Assembly: GCA_003541875.1 (NCBI GenBank)
Contig: DPLS01000300.1
Location: forward strand, 1-8,787
Source: Bacteroidota bacterium
Lineage (GTDB): Bacteria; Bacteroidota; Ignavibacteria; UBA10030; UBA6906
Reading direction: 5' to 3'
Length of the DNA: 8,787 nt
Shown here: positions 1 to 6,366 of the stretch, one piece after another
Position numbering within the stretch: the stretch's first letter is position 1
Layout: the number at the start of each line of letters is the position of its first letter
Program-made: the position numbers and the translations under genes
The notes under the pieces: model-generated
What the model was told of the DNA's origin: nothing
The model's database searches: none
What the model saw: the letters and a program-made list of their open reading frames with translations, nothing else

Positions 1-1325
1 CAAAGCTCAGCGAAAGTTTTCGCAACGTCTTCAAAATCCAGGAACTCCGGACCCGGATCCTCTTCACAGCGACACTTCTGATTGTCGTGCGTGTGGGAGC
101 GCACATTACGTTGCCGGGTATCGATGCAATAGCTCTGGCCAAAGCCGAGGCAAGCCAGGCAGCGAACACTCTGTTCGGCTTGTATGACCTCTTCGTCGGA
201 GGGGCGTTCAAGAACGCTGCACTCTTCGCACTCGGTATCATGCCGTACATCAGTTCATCGATCATCCTTCAGTTGCTGGGTGCCGTGGTTCCGTACTTCC
301 AGAAACTGTCGAAAGAGGGTGAAGAGGGTCGTCGGAAATTGACGCAGTTGACGCGGTATGGAACCGTTGTGGTTGCTGCGCTGCAGGCGTGGGGTGTGAG
401 CGTGCGGCTCGCCAGCCTGACACTGGAAGGCCAACCGATTGTTCCTGCTTCGGTGCAGGGGCTTGGCTTCACGATGAGCACGGTCATCTTCCTTACCGCA
501 GGAACCATGTTCATGATGTGGTTGGGTGAGCAAATTACTGAACGGGGTATGGGGAACGGAATCTCCTTGATCATCTTCATCGGTATCATTGCCAGGTTCC
601 CTCACTCTATCTTTGATCAGTTCCGCGTGACGAACAATATCATTATTGGGCTTCTGATTCTTGGCGCAATGGTGGCAATAATTGCAGGGGTGATCCTGGT
701 AACGCAGGGGACACGGCGTATTCCTGTTCAGTATGCCAAGCGGGTGGTTGGTCGCAAGGTGTACGGCGGAGTCACTCAATACATACCGATGCGAGTAAAC
801 ACCGCTGGTGTTATGCCGATCATTTTTGCGCAGTCGATCATGTTCATTCCGAGCACGATCCTGACCTTCTTCCCCGACAGCGAGTTTATGCAGAGCCTCT
901 CCCAGTATTTTCAGTATACGTCCATGACGTATTCGTTCTTCTATGGGATCATGATTGTGTTCTTCACCTATTTCTACACGGCCATTGCGTTCAATCCCAA
1001 GGACGTGTCAGAGAACATGCAGAAGCAGGGCGGATTTGTTCCGGGTATTCGACCGGGAAAGCACACGGCAGATTTTATCGACAATATTCTCACAAAGATC
1101 ACATTGCCGGGATCAATCTTTCTCGCGATCATAGCCGTGCTTCCGGCATTCATGTCGAGATGGTTTGGCGTAACGCCGAGCTTCGCGCAGTTCTTCGGCG
1201 GCACGAGCCTGTTGATCATGGTGGGTGTTGCCCTTGATACGCTTCAACAGCTTGAGTCTCATTTGTTGATGCGTCACTACGACGGGTTTATGAAGTCCGG
1301 CAAAATGAAAGGTCGATTACGCTAG
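1..1325 (+). CDS. secY: Protein translocase subunit SecY (5'-partial)
   Basis: SecY forms the protein-conducting channel of the SecYEG translocon in the inner membrane. The frame is open to the left edge, so the gene is 5'-truncated. It is read from base 3 and gives 440 visible residues beginning KLSESFRNVF, so probably only the first few residues are lost. The GTG at 87 lies inside TM1 and is not the start. Visible numbering: TM1 about 19-35; the region after the plug, with FALGIMPYISSSIILQLL, at 75-92; the cytoplasmic loop RRIPVQYAKR at 238-247, which in the family contacts the ribosome; the C5 loop FNPKDVSENMQKQGGFVPG at about 330-348, which contacts SecA or the ribosome; and the typical basic C-terminus ending MKGRLR. 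About ten hydrophobic segments are present, as expected. It leads directly into map with no adk between, unlike Firmicutes and many Proteobacteria. Its place at the spc operon end is standard. No oddity is seen in the protein. Confidence 0.98.
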   Translation, partial: KLSESFRNVFKIQELRTRILFTATLLIVVRVGAHITLPGIDAIALAKAEASQAANTLFGLYDLFVGGAFKNAALFALGIMPYISSSIILQLLGAVVPYFQKLSKEGEEGRRKLTQLTRYGTVVVAALQAWGVSVRLASLTLEGQPIVPASVQGLGFTMSTVIFLTAGTMFMMWLGEQITERGMGNGISLIIFIGIIARFPHSIFDQFRVTNNIIIGLLILGAMVAIIAGVILVTQGTRRIPVQYAKRVVGRKVYGGVTQYIPMRVNTAGVMPIIFAQSIMFIPSTILTFFPDSEFMQSLSQYFQYTSMTYSFFYGIMIVFFTYFYTAIAFNPKDVSENMQKQGGFVPGIRPGKHTADFIDNILTKITLPGSIFLAIIAVLPAFMSRWFGVTPSFAQFFGGTSLLIMVGVALDTLQQLESHLLMRHYDGFMKSGKMKGRLR

Positions 1326-1332
1326 CAGCGTA
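1318..1332 (+). other. Small perfect inverted repeat over the secY stop codon
   Basis: TACGCT (1318-1323) and AGCGTA (1327-1332) are exact complements around a 3-base loop. The secY TAG stop (1323-1325) starts at the last stem base and runs into the loop. No T run follows, so it is not an intrinsic terminator. It could be an RNA stability or processing element in the operon message, or chance. Confidence 0.3.
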
Positions 1333-1355
1333 GGTCTCACACTCTATCACGACCT

Positions 1356-2120
1356 ATGGCGAAGGTGACAATAAAATCCGAGCGTGAGATCGACCTGATG
1401 AGGGAGAGTTGCAGGATTGTGGCCGAAGTTCTTGCTCTCATCGGTGCGCAGATTAGGTCAGGAGTTTTGACGCGGGAGTTGGATCAGGTCGCCGAAGAGT
1501 ACATCAGGGCAAAAGGAGCGGTGCCGGCGTTCAAGGGATATGGACACGATAAGCACAACTTGTTTCCCTCGACGCTCTGCATCTCAGTTGAGGATGAAGT
1601 TGTGCATGGGATTCCAGACGGACGAAAACTCGAGGAGGGACAGGTTGTCTCGATCGATGTGGGGGGGAGGAAAGAAAACTACTTTGGCGATGGCGCGAGG
1701 ACGTTTGTTGTGGGTCGGACTTCGCACGAGAAAGCGCGGCTGCTGAAGGTTACGGAAGAATCGTTGCACAAGGGAATTGAGATGGCGAAGGCCGGCAATC
1801 ACCTCCATGATATCTCCTCTGCCGTCCAGAAGTGTGTTGAAGGTGCAGGGTTTTCGGTGGTAAGGGATCTTGTCGGTCATGGCATCGGGAAGCAGCTTCA
1901 CGAAGAGCCGGCAATTCCCAATTTTGGCACCGCAGGAACAGGTATCGTGCTGAAAGAAGGGATGACGCTTGCAGTTGAACCAATGGTCAACGCCGGCACC
2001 TTCAAGGTTGAGGTTGACCAGGATGGATGGACCGTGAGGACGGCGGACGGCAAGCCCTCCGCACATTTTGAGCATACGATTGTTGTACGAGAGGGCGGGC
2101 CGGAGATACTTACACGATAG
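1356..2120 (+). CDS. map: Type I methionine aminopeptidase
   Basis: This enzyme removes the initiator methionine from nascent proteins in the cytosol and needs two divalent metal ions. At 254 residues it is the usual length for the short bacterial type I form, with no N-terminal zinc-finger extension. All five metal ligands are visible: D101 (in SIDVGG), D112 (in FGDGARTF), H175 (in GHGIGKQLHEEP), E208 (in LAVEPM) and E239 (in HFEHT). The active-site histidines are H84 (in VVHGIPD) and H182. The ATG at 1356 gives MAKVTIKSERE, which matches the family start. There is no good Shine-Dalgarno sequence upstream (the preceding bases are tcacgacct). The gene lies 30 bases after secY and 18 before infA, in the same operon. 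A run of seven G at 1661-1667 encodes part of the DVGG motif with the frame intact. Confidence 0.97.
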   Translation: MAKVTIKSEREIDLMRESCRIVAEVLALIGAQIRSGVLTRELDQVAEEYIRAKGAVPAFKGYGHDKHNLFPSTLCISVEDEVVHGIPDGRKLEEGQVVSIDVGGRKENYFGDGARTFVVGRTSHEKARLLKVTEESLHKGIEMAKAGNHLHDISSAVQKCVEGAGFSVVRDLVGHGIGKQLHEEPAIPNFGTAGTGIVLKEGMTLAVEPMVNAGTFKVEVDQDGWTVRTADGKPSAHFEHTIVVREGGPEILTR

Positions 2121-2138
2121 GGATTGTGATCTGAATCG

Positions 2139-2357
2139 ATGGCAAAGCAAGGCCCCATTAAAGTTGACGGCACCATAACAGAAACATTGCCGAACGCGAT
2201 GTTCAAAGTTAGTCTGGAGAACAACCATGCGGTATTGGCCCACGTGTCCGGGAAAATGAGGATGAACTTTATCAAGATTCTTGTGGGCGACAAGGTGACC
2301 GTTGAGTTGTCTCCGTACGATCTTTCCAAGGGACGCATTACGTATCGGTACAAGTAA
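2139..2357 (+). CDS. infA: Translation initiation factor IF-1
   Basis: IF-1 binds the A site of the 30S subunit and helps IF-2 and IF-3 select the initiator tRNA. The protein is 72 residues, the canonical length, and is a single OB fold of the S1 type. Recognisable stretches are the start [13 protein letters not shown], the central [17 protein letters not shown] and the end [20 protein letters not shown], where the family usually has SPYDLTKGRI. One small deviation is LVGDKV where LPGDKV or LPGDRV is commoner. The stop TAA (2355-2357) is followed at once by a second TAA (2358-2360). It sits between map and rpmJ, its normal neighbours. Only a weak purine stretch (AGGGA at about 2119-2123, over the map stop) could serve as ribosome binding site. 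Confidence 0.97.
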   Translation: MAKQGPIKVDGTITETLPNAMFKVSLENNHAVLAHVSGKMRMNFIKILVGDKVTVELSPYDLSKGRITYRYK

Positions 2358-2380
2358 TAATCGAACAAGGATGTGACGCG

Positions 2381-2494
2381 ATGAAAGTACGCTCGTCAGT
2401 GAAGAGAATATGCAACAACTGCAAGATCATCCGCCGCAAAGGCGTTGTGCGTGTGATTTGCAAGAACCCAAAACATAAACAACGTCAAGGTTAA
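2381..2494 (+). CDS. rpmJ: Ribosomal protein L36 (bL36), zinc-binding form
   Basis: L36 is a very small 50S protein that binds 23S rRNA. Translation from the ATG at 2381 gives 37 residues, starting [20 protein letters not shown] and ending NPKHKQRQG. The zinc ligands of the C+ form are all there: C11, C14, C27 and H32. The usual length is 37-38 residues. An AAGGA sequence at 2367-2371 stands about 9 bases before the start and may be its ribosome binding site. The gene lies 23 bases after infA and 12 before rpsM, as in most spc/alpha clusters. Its stop codon is in the same frame as rpsM, with four codons between the stop and the rpsM start. Because it keeps the metal ligands, this is the zinc-dependent paralogue, not the zinc-independent (C-) version some bacteria induce under zinc limitation. 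Confidence 0.96.
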   Translation: MKVRSSVKRICNNCKIIRRKGVVRVICKNPKHKQRQG

Positions 2495-2498
2495 GGAG
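2493..2498 (+). promoter_or_regulatory. Ribosome binding site deciding the TTG start of rpsM
   Basis: AAGGAG, a strong match to the anti-Shine-Dalgarno sequence, overlaps the last two bases of the rpmJ stop codon and ends 8 bases before the TTG at 2507. There is no in-frame ATG or GTG between the rpmJ stop and this TTG. The residues that follow, ARIAGIDLP, are the conserved S13 N-terminus. Spacing and homology therefore both fix the TTG as the start. Confidence 0.85.
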
Positions 2499-2506
2499 AA
2501 TCTCGC

Positions 2507-2890
2507 TTGGCTCGCATTGCAGGTATCGATCTACCCAAGAAGAAGCGCTCGGAAGTCGGCCTCACGTACATCTACGGCATTGGACGTACAACGTCGCGGA
2601 ACATTCTCACCAAAGCGGGCGTGAACTTTGACAAGAAGGTTGGCGATCTGACGGATGATGAAGTGGCAAAGATCCGCGGCATTATCACCTCCGACTACAA
2701 AGTGGAGGGTTCGCTGAGAAGCGAAGTACAAATGAATATCAAGCGGCTGATGGATATCGGATGCTACCGTGGCATCCGCCATCGCAGAGGGCTTCCGGTG
2801 CGCGGTCAACGTACGAGGACGAACTCCCGCACGCGCAAGGGCAAGCGCAAGACTGTTGCCGGCAAGAAGAAGGCTGCCGCGAAGACTTAA
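2507..2890 (+). CDS. rpsM: Ribosomal protein S13 (uS13)
   Basis: S13 sits in the head of the 30S subunit, contacts tRNA and forms intersubunit bridges with the 50S. The protein has 127 residues, close to the usual 115-127. It starts from TTG at 2507 and begins [14 protein letters not shown]. The helix-two-turn-helix region around residues 14-60 includes [10 protein letters not shown]. The conserved RNA-binding segment at 86-109 includes [20 protein letters not shown]. The C-terminal tail (110-127) is strongly basic and Ala/Lys-rich ([10 protein letters not shown]) and should reach toward the tRNAs at the A and P sites. In enterobacteria the alpha operon leader in front of rpsM carries the S4-binding pseudoknot that represses translation. 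Here only 12 bases separate it from rpmJ, so no such leader fits. Confidence 0.97.
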   Translation: MARIAGIDLPKKKRSEVGLTYIYGIGRTTSRNILTKAGVNFDKKVGDLTDDEVAKIRGIITSDYKVEGSLRSEVQMNIKRLMDIGCYRGIRHRRGLPVRGQRTRTNSRTRKGKRKTVAGKKKAAAKT

Positions 2891-2920
2891 GCGGTCCGGA
2901 ATGTGAAATCCATTATTATT

Positions 2921-2925
2921 GGAGG
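2921..2925 (+). promoter_or_regulatory. Ribosome binding site for the GTG start of rpsK
   Basis: GGAGG ends 7 bases before GTG at 2933, an ideal distance. It supports GTG as the true start of S11, and no ATG lies nearby in that frame. A weak 4-bp stem (TCCA 2909-2912 with TGGA 2920-2923) overlaps it but is too short to infer control. Confidence 0.8.
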
Positions 2926-2932
2926 ATAGCAA

Positions 2933-3349
2933 GTGGCGAAGACCAACCCGCCAGGCGGGGCACCAGCAACAGAAGCAGTCAAGAAAAAGAAACGCATTCA
3001 GGTTGATGTGAGCGGGAAAGCCTTTGTGAAGGCAACGTTCAACAATGTGATTGTGACGATCACAGATATCTATGGCAACACAATCAGCTGGTCGTCTGCA
3101 GGCAAGAACGGGTTCAAGGGATCCCGGAAGAACACACCATTTGCCGCGCAGGTGTCGGCAGAAGCGGCTGCAAAAGCGGCGCATGCTTTGGGACTTCGCA
3201 AAGTTGAGGTGTTTGTGAAGGGGCCCGGTTCAGGTCGTGAGGCTGCGATCCGCGCATTGCAGGTTGCAGGACTTGAGATTAGTAGCATCCGTGACATCAC
3301 ACCCATTCCCCACAATGGCTGCCGTCCGCCAAAGAAACGAAGAGTTTAA
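2933..3349 (+). CDS. rpsK: Ribosomal protein S11 (uS11)
   Basis: S11 lies on the platform of the 30S subunit near the mRNA exit and the anti-Shine-Dalgarno end of 16S rRNA. The 138-residue protein is a little longer than the usual 127-130 because of an N-terminal extension rich in Pro, Ala and Lys (residues 1-20). The core is unmistakable: [12 protein letters not shown] at about 34-45, [20 protein letters not shown] at 54-73, [16 protein letters not shown] at 95-110 and [14 protein letters not shown] at the end. The Asn of the PHNGC motif (N128) matches the residue that becomes isoaspartate in Escherichia coli S11 (N119). The start is GTG with a good GGAGG site. The gene lies 42 bases after rpsM and 22 before rpsD in the alpha-operon order. 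Confidence 0.98.
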   Translation: MAKTNPPGGAPATEAVKKKKRIQVDVSGKAFVKATFNNVIVTITDIYGNTISWSSAGKNGFKGSRKNTPFAAQVSAEAAAKAAHALGLRKVEVFVKGPGSGREAAIRALQVAGLEISSIRDITPIPHNGCRPPKKRRV

Positions 3350-3371
3350 GACACGATAGGAAGAGTCATTC

Positions 3372-4001
3372 ATGGCAAGATACACTGATCCAAGTTGCAG
3401 GTTGTGCCGCAGGGAACGACAGAAGTTGTTCCTGAAGGGCACCAAGTGTTTTACAGAGAAGTGCCCGGTTGAACGCAGAGGTTTCCCTCCCGGGCAGCAC
3501 GGGCAATCCCGGCGTTCCAAGGTCTCTCCTTATGGTGTGCAATTGCGGGAGAAGCAGAAGGTGCGTCGGATGTATGGTTTGCAGGAGACGCAGTTCCGCA
3601 ACTACTTTGCAAAAGCTCTCAAGCAGCCTGGCCGTACCGGCGAAACATTGGTGAAGTTTCTCGAGCGGCGACTGGACAACGTGATCTACCGCCTCAGTCT
3701 TGCGCCGTCACGGAAGGCCGCGCGGCAACTGGTGACGCACGGGCACTTCCTTGTCAACAGCAAGCCGGTGGATATTCCTTCATACCTTGTGAGGGCCGGC
3801 GATACTGTGCAGGTGCGTGAGAAAAGCAGAAAGTTGGATCTTATACACTCATCCATGAAGCGCATGAAGGACACAGCGATGCTCCCGTGGTTGAGTCTTG
3901 ACAAAGCGACAATGAAAGGAACGTTCCTCAACGTTCCTGAGCGTGCCGATATCCCGATCAATGCGGACGAGCAGTTGATTGTCGAGTTGTACTCGAAGTA
4001 A
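3372..4001 (+). CDS. rpsD: Ribosomal protein S4 (uS4), zinc-binding form
   Basis: S4 is a primary 16S rRNA binder that nucleates assembly of the 30S body and lines the mRNA entry channel. The protein has 209 residues, the standard length. Its N-terminus, with C9, C12, C26 and C31, holds the four cysteines of the zinc-binding (C+) form. This is followed by ERRGFPPGQHGQ at 34-45. The S4 RNA-binding fold runs from about 98 to 160, with LERRLDNVIYRLSLAPSRKAARQ starting it and VTHGHFLVNSKPVDIP in the middle. The C-terminus ends IVELYSK. The ATG at 3372 is preceded by AGGAAGAG (3358-3365). In many bacteria S4 is the autoregulator of its operon, but I see no clear S4 target in the short spacers here. 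Near the 3' end a 6-bp stem with a 3-base loop (3982-3996) is visible, without an adjoining T run. Confidence 0.98.
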   Translation: MARYTDPSCRLCRRERQKLFLKGTKCFTEKCPVERRGFPPGQHGQSRRSKVSPYGVQLREKQKVRRMYGLQETQFRNYFAKALKQPGRTGETLVKFLERRLDNVIYRLSLAPSRKAARQLVTHGHFLVNSKPVDIPSYLVRAGDTVQVREKSRKLDLIHSSMKRMKDTAMLPWLSLDKATMKGTFLNVPERADIPINADEQLIVELYSK

Positions 4002-4051
4002 CTAATACTACAAGTTGTTTTTCATTCCCCAGAGGCAAAGGGTACGAGAAT

Positions 4052-5038
4052 ATGACAGCTGGAACAATTCAAATGCCGGAGCGGATTCAGCTCGACGACG
4101 CGAGCTATTCGAACACCTTCGGTCGCTTTATCATGCAGCCGCTGGAAAAGGGCTTTGGTGTCACGATTGGCAACACCATGCGCCGCGTGCTGCTTTCCTC
4201 GTTGCCCGGTTATGCGATCACCGCGTTCAAGGTGGACGGCGTGCAACATGAGTTCTCCACCATTCCGGGTGTGGTCGAAGACGTGCCGGACGTGATCCTG
4301 AATCTCAAACAGGTCCGCATGAAGTTGGTCAACAAGAAGACCAACCGCGTGATTGTGCCGTTGAAAGGGCCGAGGGAGTTTACTGCCGCTGACATCCAGA
4401 CGGCTTCGCCGGATGTGGAGATTCTTAATCCGACACTTCACATCGCGACCTTGAATGCTGATGCCAACTTCGAGCTTGACCTGCGGATCGGACGCGGCAT
4501 AGGCTACGTTGTTGCTGATGAGAACAAGACTCCCGACATGCCTGTTGGACTGATCGTGGTTGACTCGGTCTTCTCACCAATCCGGAACGTGCGGTACTTC
4601 GTGGAGACGACACGCGTTGGACAGCAGACCGATTACGAGAAGCTGGCGATCGAGATCGAAACAGATGGTTCTGTTACTCCGGACGATGCTCTTGCATTCG
4701 CCGCGAAGATTGCGCGCGACCACATTCAGCTCTTCATCAACTTTGACATGGAGCCTGAGGCAGAACAGGAGGCCTCGGCGCAGGATGCGGAGTTCGAACG
4801 GGTGCGAAAGGTGTTGTTAACACCGGTGGATGAGCTGGAACTCTCTGTCCGCTCCCACAACTGTCTGCGAGCTGCCAATATCAAGACGATTGCCGACCTT
4901 GTGAGCAAAGACGAAGCCGAGTTGCTTAAGTTCCGCAACTTTGGCCGGAAATCGCTTGCGGAGCTCTCGGAAATCATCGAGGCTGAAAAGCTCTCGTTCG
5001 GGATGGAAGTCTCAAGGTATTTGAAGGAAGGCGAGTAG
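4052..5038 (+). CDS. rpoA: DNA-directed RNA polymerase subunit alpha
   Basis: Alpha dimerises to start RNA polymerase assembly, and its C-terminal domain binds UP-element DNA and activators. The 328 residues match the family (about 329 in Escherichia coli). The N-terminal domain (about 1-235) has NTMRRVLLSSLPGYAI with R45, the residue used for beta contact. A short acidic linker (237-250) follows. The C-terminal domain (about 252-320) has R267, N270, G298, K300 and S301, which align at a constant offset of two with the DNA-contacting R265, N268, G296, K298 and S299 of E. coli. The UP-element determinant is therefore intact. The start ATG at 4052 gives MTAGTIQMPERIQLDD. Its ribosome binding site is poor: AGAGG at 4031-4035 is rather far away. 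It lies between rpsD and rplQ, the classic alpha-operon position. Confidence 0.98.
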   Translation: MTAGTIQMPERIQLDDASYSNTFGRFIMQPLEKGFGVTIGNTMRRVLLSSLPGYAITAFKVDGVQHEFSTIPGVVEDVPDVILNLKQVRMKLVNKKTNRVIVPLKGPREFTAADIQTASPDVEILNPTLHIATLNADANFELDLRIGRGIGYVVADENKTPDMPVGLIVVDSVFSPIRNVRYFVETTRVGQQTDYEKLAIEIETDGSVTPDDALAFAAKIARDHIQLFINFDMEPEAEQEASAQDAEFERVRKVLLTPVDELELSVRSHNCLRAANIKTIADLVSKDEAELLKFRNFGRKSLAELSEIIEAEKLSFGMEVSRYLKEGE

Positions 5039-5082
5039 TTCGCAGCGATTCAGGTTCTATTGTTTATTGACGGGTAACTCTC

Positions 5083-5649
5083 ATGCGACACAGGAAAGCA
5101 GGACGAAAACTCAAACGCACCTCCAGTCATCGCCGTGCGACGCTTGCCTCGCTGGCAACAGCGCTCCTGCGGCACAAGCGTATCACGACCACGGTTGCGA
5201 AAGCAAAGGAAACACGCATGGTCGTTGAGAAGATGATTACACGGGCAAGGCGGGCAGCCACTCTCCCATTGAAGGACGCACGTGGTGTGCATGATCGGCG
5301 TCAGGTGGGGAGGCTGATCAAGGATCGCTCGGTGATCGGTGAACTGTTCTCAACGATAGCGGAGAAGGTGGGGACGCGTCCCGGCGGATACACTCGCATC
5401 GTTAAGTTGGGACAGCGAAAAGGCGATGCTGCGGAGATGGCGGTGATTGAGCTCGTTGATTTCAACACCGGCAAGGAGCAAGAGAAGGAAAAGCCTTCGG
5501 AAAAAGAGAAGAAGCCACGTGCGGCTGGGAAACCAAAGAAGCCGGCTTCGAGTGTGACTCCTGCCCCTGAAGCGAAGGATGCTGCGGCGAAGAAAGGAAC
5601 CGCTGCCAAGGATGCGGCGCCACCGTCTGAGACGAAGGAGTCCCAATGA
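5083..5649 (+). CDS. rplQ: Ribosomal protein L17 (bL17) with long C-terminal tail
   Basis: L17 lies near the peptide exit tunnel of the 50S subunit. Residues 1-127 form the family core: [19 protein letters not shown] at the start, [18 protein letters not shown] at 28-45, and [20 protein letters not shown] at 101-120, followed by VIELVD. Residues 131-188 are a low-complexity tail rich in Lys, Glu, Ala and Pro, with AKDAA repeated twice, making the protein about 60 residues longer than the short form. Such tails occur on L17 in the Bacteroidota/Chlorobiota and some other groups; what this one does is unknown. No strong Shine-Dalgarno sequence precedes the ATG at 5083. It is the last gene of the ribosomal operon: the stop codon TGA (5647-5649) lies in the loop of an intrinsic terminator. 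Confidence 0.97.
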   Translation: MRHRKAGRKLKRTSSHRRATLASLATALLRHKRITTTVAKAKETRMVVEKMITRARRAATLPLKDARGVHDRRQVGRLIKDRSVIGELFSTIAEKVGTRPGGYTRIVKLGQRKGDAAEMAVIELVDFNTGKEQEKEKPSEKEKKPRAAGKPKKPASSVTPAPEAKDAAAKKGTAAKDAAPPSETKESQ

Positions 5650-5661
5650 CGGGACTCTTTT
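5634..5661 (+). terminator. Intrinsic terminator at the end of the ribosomal operon
   Basis: GAGTCCC (5638-5644) pairs perfectly with GGGACTC (5651-5657) across the 6-base loop AATGAC, and TTTT (5658-5661) follows at once. The stem can extend outward by four weaker pairs using the T run (G5637-T5658, A5636-T5659, A5635-T5660, G5634-T5661). The rplQ stop codon sits in the loop, so ribosomes finishing rplQ would cover the hairpin briefly. The T run is short, so termination may be partial, letting some transcripts reach engB, for which I see no convincing promoter. Confidence 0.75.
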
Positions 5662-5709
5662 GATTTCCCATACTCTCAATGCCTTGTTGAACCACACAGG
5701 ATAGGTGAG

Positions 5710-6312
5710 ATGAGAATTGCTACTGCAGAATTTGTACTTGGCGCGGCGAACCTCAGGCAGCTTCCCAAAGATGACCTGCGGGAGATCGCGTTCCTCGGCC
5801 GATCCAACGTTGGGAAATCCTCACTCGTCAACAAGCTGTGCAACCGCAAAGCGCTGGCGCGCCCAAGCAACGATCCGGGAAAGACCCGCGAGCTGAACTA
5901 CTTCCTGATTAACAAAGAACTGTACTTTGTGGATTTGCCGGGATACGGGTACGCGAAAGTCCCGGAGCAAATCCGATCGAGTTGGGGAAAACTGATAGAG
6001 CAATATTTAAAATCGCGGCGGCAACTCTCGGTTGTCCTGCAGCTCATCGATTCCCGGCACGAGCCAACCGAACTCGACATGATGATGGTTGGGTGGCTCG
6101 ATTACTACGAGATTCCTTTCATTATCGTCCTCACCAAATCCGACAAGCTCCCGCGCAGTAAGATGCCGAACTATTTGAAGGCGGCTCGCGATACGTTTGC
6201 GCGGTTCAGGTACTGCAAAGACGTTGTCCCGTTTTCCTCCATCACGGGAGAAGGCCGGTCCGAAGTCCTGGCAATTATTGCAGAGCAACTCACCGCGTCC
6301 ACAGCAGCCTGA
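5710..6312 (+). CDS. engB: Ribosome biogenesis GTP-binding protein EngB/YsxC
   Basis: EngB (YsxC, YihA) is an essential TrmE-Era-EngA family GTPase needed for late assembly of the 50S subunit. The 200-residue protein is the typical length for a single G domain. All G motifs are visible: G1 GRSNVGKS at 30-37, G2 threonine T59 in PGKT, G3 DLPG at 75-78 followed by YGYAKV, G4 TKSD at 142-145, and G5 SSITGEG at 176-182. The ATG at 5710 gives MRIATAEFVLGA, with AGGAT (5698-5702) at a suitable distance as ribosome binding site. It follows the rplQ terminator by about 50 bases. It may be transcribed by readthrough or from a promoter I cannot identify. Its role in 50S assembly fits the ribosomal neighbourhood. 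Confidence 0.97.
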   Translation: MRIATAEFVLGAANLRQLPKDDLREIAFLGRSNVGKSSLVNKLCNRKALARPSNDPGKTRELNYFLINKELYFVDLPGYGYAKVPEQIRSSWGKLIEQYLKSRRQLSVVLQLIDSRHEPTELDMMMVGWLDYYEIPFIIVLTKSDKLPRSKMPNYLKAARDTFARFRYCKDVVPFSSITGEGRSEVLAIIAEQLTASTAA

Positions 6313-6330
6313 CGGGTGCTACCGCCCGTC
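6311..6330 (+). terminator. Short GC hairpin after engB, possible weak terminator
   Basis: GACGGG (6311-6316) pairs with CCCGTC (6325-6330), with a further T-G pair inside and a loop of about 6 bases. It includes the last two bases of the engB stop codon. What follows (CCTTGGTGTTCTTCC) is pyrimidine-rich but not a run of T. It may terminate weakly, protect the 3' end of the engB message, or do nothing. Confidence 0.35.
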
Positions 6331-6366
6331 CCTTGGTGTTCTTCCTCACTCTAAAAGAGTCATTCC

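Noticed and set aside
255..779. Open frame on the - strand inside secY
   Set aside because: It lies wholly within conserved SecY coding sequence. The translation is hydrophilic and low in sense, and there is no sign of an independent gene.
1661..1667. Run of seven G in map as a possible frameshift or phase-variation site
   Set aside because: The frame continues intact through the DVGG motif to the full-length enzyme. A short G run in one essential gene is not evidence of programmed slippage.
1584..2243. Long open frame on the - strand across map and infA
   Set aside because: It is the shadow of two clearly conserved genes on the + strand. Its translation resembles no family I know and it has no credible start signals.
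2531..3184. Long open frame on the - strand across rpsM and rpsK
   Set aside because: It spans two ribosomal protein genes and their spacer, and its protein is Cys/Arg/His-rich nonsense typical of antisense shadow frames in moderate-GC DNA.
3982..4023. Stem TCGAGT/ACTCGA with a later run of five T, as a possible terminator after rpsD
   Set aside because: The T run begins about 20 bases after the stem, too far for an intrinsic terminator. The stem is inside the coding sequence, and rpoA would be cut off.
4015..4251. Short + strand frame overlapping the start of rpoA
   Set aside because: It runs out of frame through the conserved alpha N-terminal domain and has no recognisable product. RpoA itself explains the region.
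5650..5709. Possible promoter before engB (TTGATT near 5660)
   Set aside because: No acceptable -10 element lies at the right distance, and the Bacteroidota-type TTTG/TAnnTTTG pair is not present either.
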